A stretch of 5,392 nucleotides of DNA from Gammaproteobacteria bacterium. Lineage in GTDB: Bacteria > Pseudomonadota > Gammaproteobacteria > Eutrophobiales > Eutrophobiaceae. How positions within the stretch are numbered: the first letter of the stretch is position 1; each line of letters opens with the position of its first letter. The notes under the pieces are model-generated. The model saw only the letters and a list, made by a program, of their open reading frames with translations. It searched no databases and was not told the origin of the DNA. The translations under genes were made by a program, and so were the position numbers. Where the stretch lies: the NCBI GenBank assembly GCA_015661095.1, contig JACVQI010000142.1, positions 1-5,392 on the forward strand, written 5' to 3'. Below are positions 4,687 to 5,392 of this stretch, piece by piece.

Positions 4687-5392
4687 CTATTGAGAGTTGA
4701 TACGTAACGGCTTATAAGCCTGGCTGCCTGCCGCCACGCTTAGGATCAGATCCGGTGTCACCGGGGCGCGATTGAACATATGTCCGCCCAGTGCATCCGA
4801 TAATGCTGATAGCAGTGCTGAGGCACCGGCACCCATGGGGGGCTCTCCCGCGCCTTTGACCCCCAGTGGATTGTCGGCATCCGGGAGATCAACGCCGGCC
4901 ACATCCATCTGTGATGGGACATCCAGGTAACTGGGTGACTTGGTCTGGTACATCCCGACATTGGCCGGCAGACCATTTTGCGGGTCAAAGACAGTGCGTT
5001 CCAGGCCGGCCATGCCGATACCCATCACCGCCCCACCCTTGATCTGGGTCGCCAGTCCCATGGGATGGATAACCGTACCGCAGTCGGATACCGCGACATA
5101 ATCCGTGATTTGATACTTGCCGGTTTCCAGATCCACTTCGACGCTCATAAAACCTGCGCACAAGCCGGCCGGAGTACCGGTTCTTGGCGGATTACCGGGG
5201 CTAGCCGGGGTGGGTGGGGCGCCACCAAAGCCGGGGCCGCCCGGATTATCCCTGGCAACGCCGATGAGACCCGTGCCGACTATACCCGCCACCGCCTCTT
5301 TGGTTTCGCCGTTCAGATCGGCTGGGACTTCCTGGCCGCTGAATTTGCCGCCGAGTTCAATGGACCGGGCGGCAGCCTGGGCATAGGTCAGG
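4687..5392 (-). CDS. Molybdenum hydroxylase large subunit (xanthine dehydrogenase family), C-terminal fragment
   Basis: The frame enters from the right edge (first full codon at 5391) and gives 234 residues ending at 4687; the N-terminal two-thirds or so is outside the window. Signatures of the molybdopterin-binding subunit are visible: TYAQAAARSIELGGKFSGQE near the left end of the fragment, SVEVDLETGKYQITDYVAVSDCGTVIHP, QIKGGAVMGIGMAGLERTVF, NPLGVKGAGEPPMGAGASAL and APVTPDLIL. The Glu in KGAGEPP corresponds to the active-site glutamate that acts as base in hydroxylation of the substrate by water at the Mo centre. An unusual Pro/Gly-rich insertion (5164-5244) sits where relatives have a short aromatic loop before the AGF strand. 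The family normally works with 2Fe-2S and FAD subunits or domains, which are not in the window. The gene ends its operon, followed by the terminator at 4636-4672. The substrate cannot be predicted. Confidence 0.92.
   Translation of the reverse strand, partial: LTYAQAAARSIELGGKFSGQEVPADLNGETKEAVAGIVGTGLIGVARDNPGGPGFGGAPPTPASPGNPPRTGTPAGLCAGFMSVEVDLETGKYQITDYVAVSDCGTVIHPMGLATQIKGGAVMGIGMAGLERTVFDPQNGLPANVGMYQTKSPSYLDVPSQMDVAGVDLPDADNPLGVKGAGEPPMGAGASALLSALSDALGGHMFNRAPVTPDLILSVAAGSQAYKPLRINSQ

Overview
The window carries bacterial DNA of moderate GC content with every recognisable gene on the minus strand. Gene style (AGGAG-type ribosome binding sites, Sec signal peptides, an FNR/CRP-type operator, a U-tract terminator, TlpA-type thioredoxin) fits a proteobacterium, most likely a gammaproteobacterium. 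That placement is an inference from style and family resemblance; no phylogenetic marker is present.

Layout, read in the direction of transcription (right to left). (1) 5392-4687: the C-terminal 234 residues of a molybdenum hydroxylase large subunit (xanthine dehydrogenase/aldehyde oxidoreductase family), cut by the window edge and closed by a strong hairpin terminator at 4636-4672. (2) 4635-4295: a gene-free stretch holding the promoter of the next operon, a perfect TATAAT preceded by an FNR-like dyad whose centre falls at -41.5 from the inferred start. (3) 4294-766: a four-gene operon whose products all carry a signal peptide: a 616-residue UGSC-family selenoprotein, a rhodanese-like protein, a thioredoxin-fold protein with a CYVC motif, and a TlpA/ResA-like thioredoxin with WCPPC. 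(4) 765-263: a gene-free stretch with G-rich repeats and small hairpins. (5) 262-1: the N-terminus of a B12-binding radical SAM-type protein, cut by the window edge.

The main result is that what a standard gene caller would split into two genes (4294-3932 and 3877-2444) is one selenoprotein. An in-frame TGA at 3934-3932 lies in the family motif Sec-Gly-Ser-Cys. The frame stays open on both sides, protein similarity continues through the codon, and a bacterial-type SECIS hairpin begins immediately downstream with a G-rich apical loop 21 bases after the TGA.

How the genes may work together (inference): in all four predicted mature periplasmic proteins the only Cys or Sec residues are one close pair (U121/C124, C109/C111, C55/C58, C62/C65). 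This looks like a dedicated extracytoplasmic selenol/thiol relay in which TlpA and the CYVC protein would keep the UGSC protein and the rhodanese reduced or supplied with sulfane sulfur. The likely FNR-type control suggests expression under low oxygen or nitrogen-oxide conditions. The substrate is unknown.
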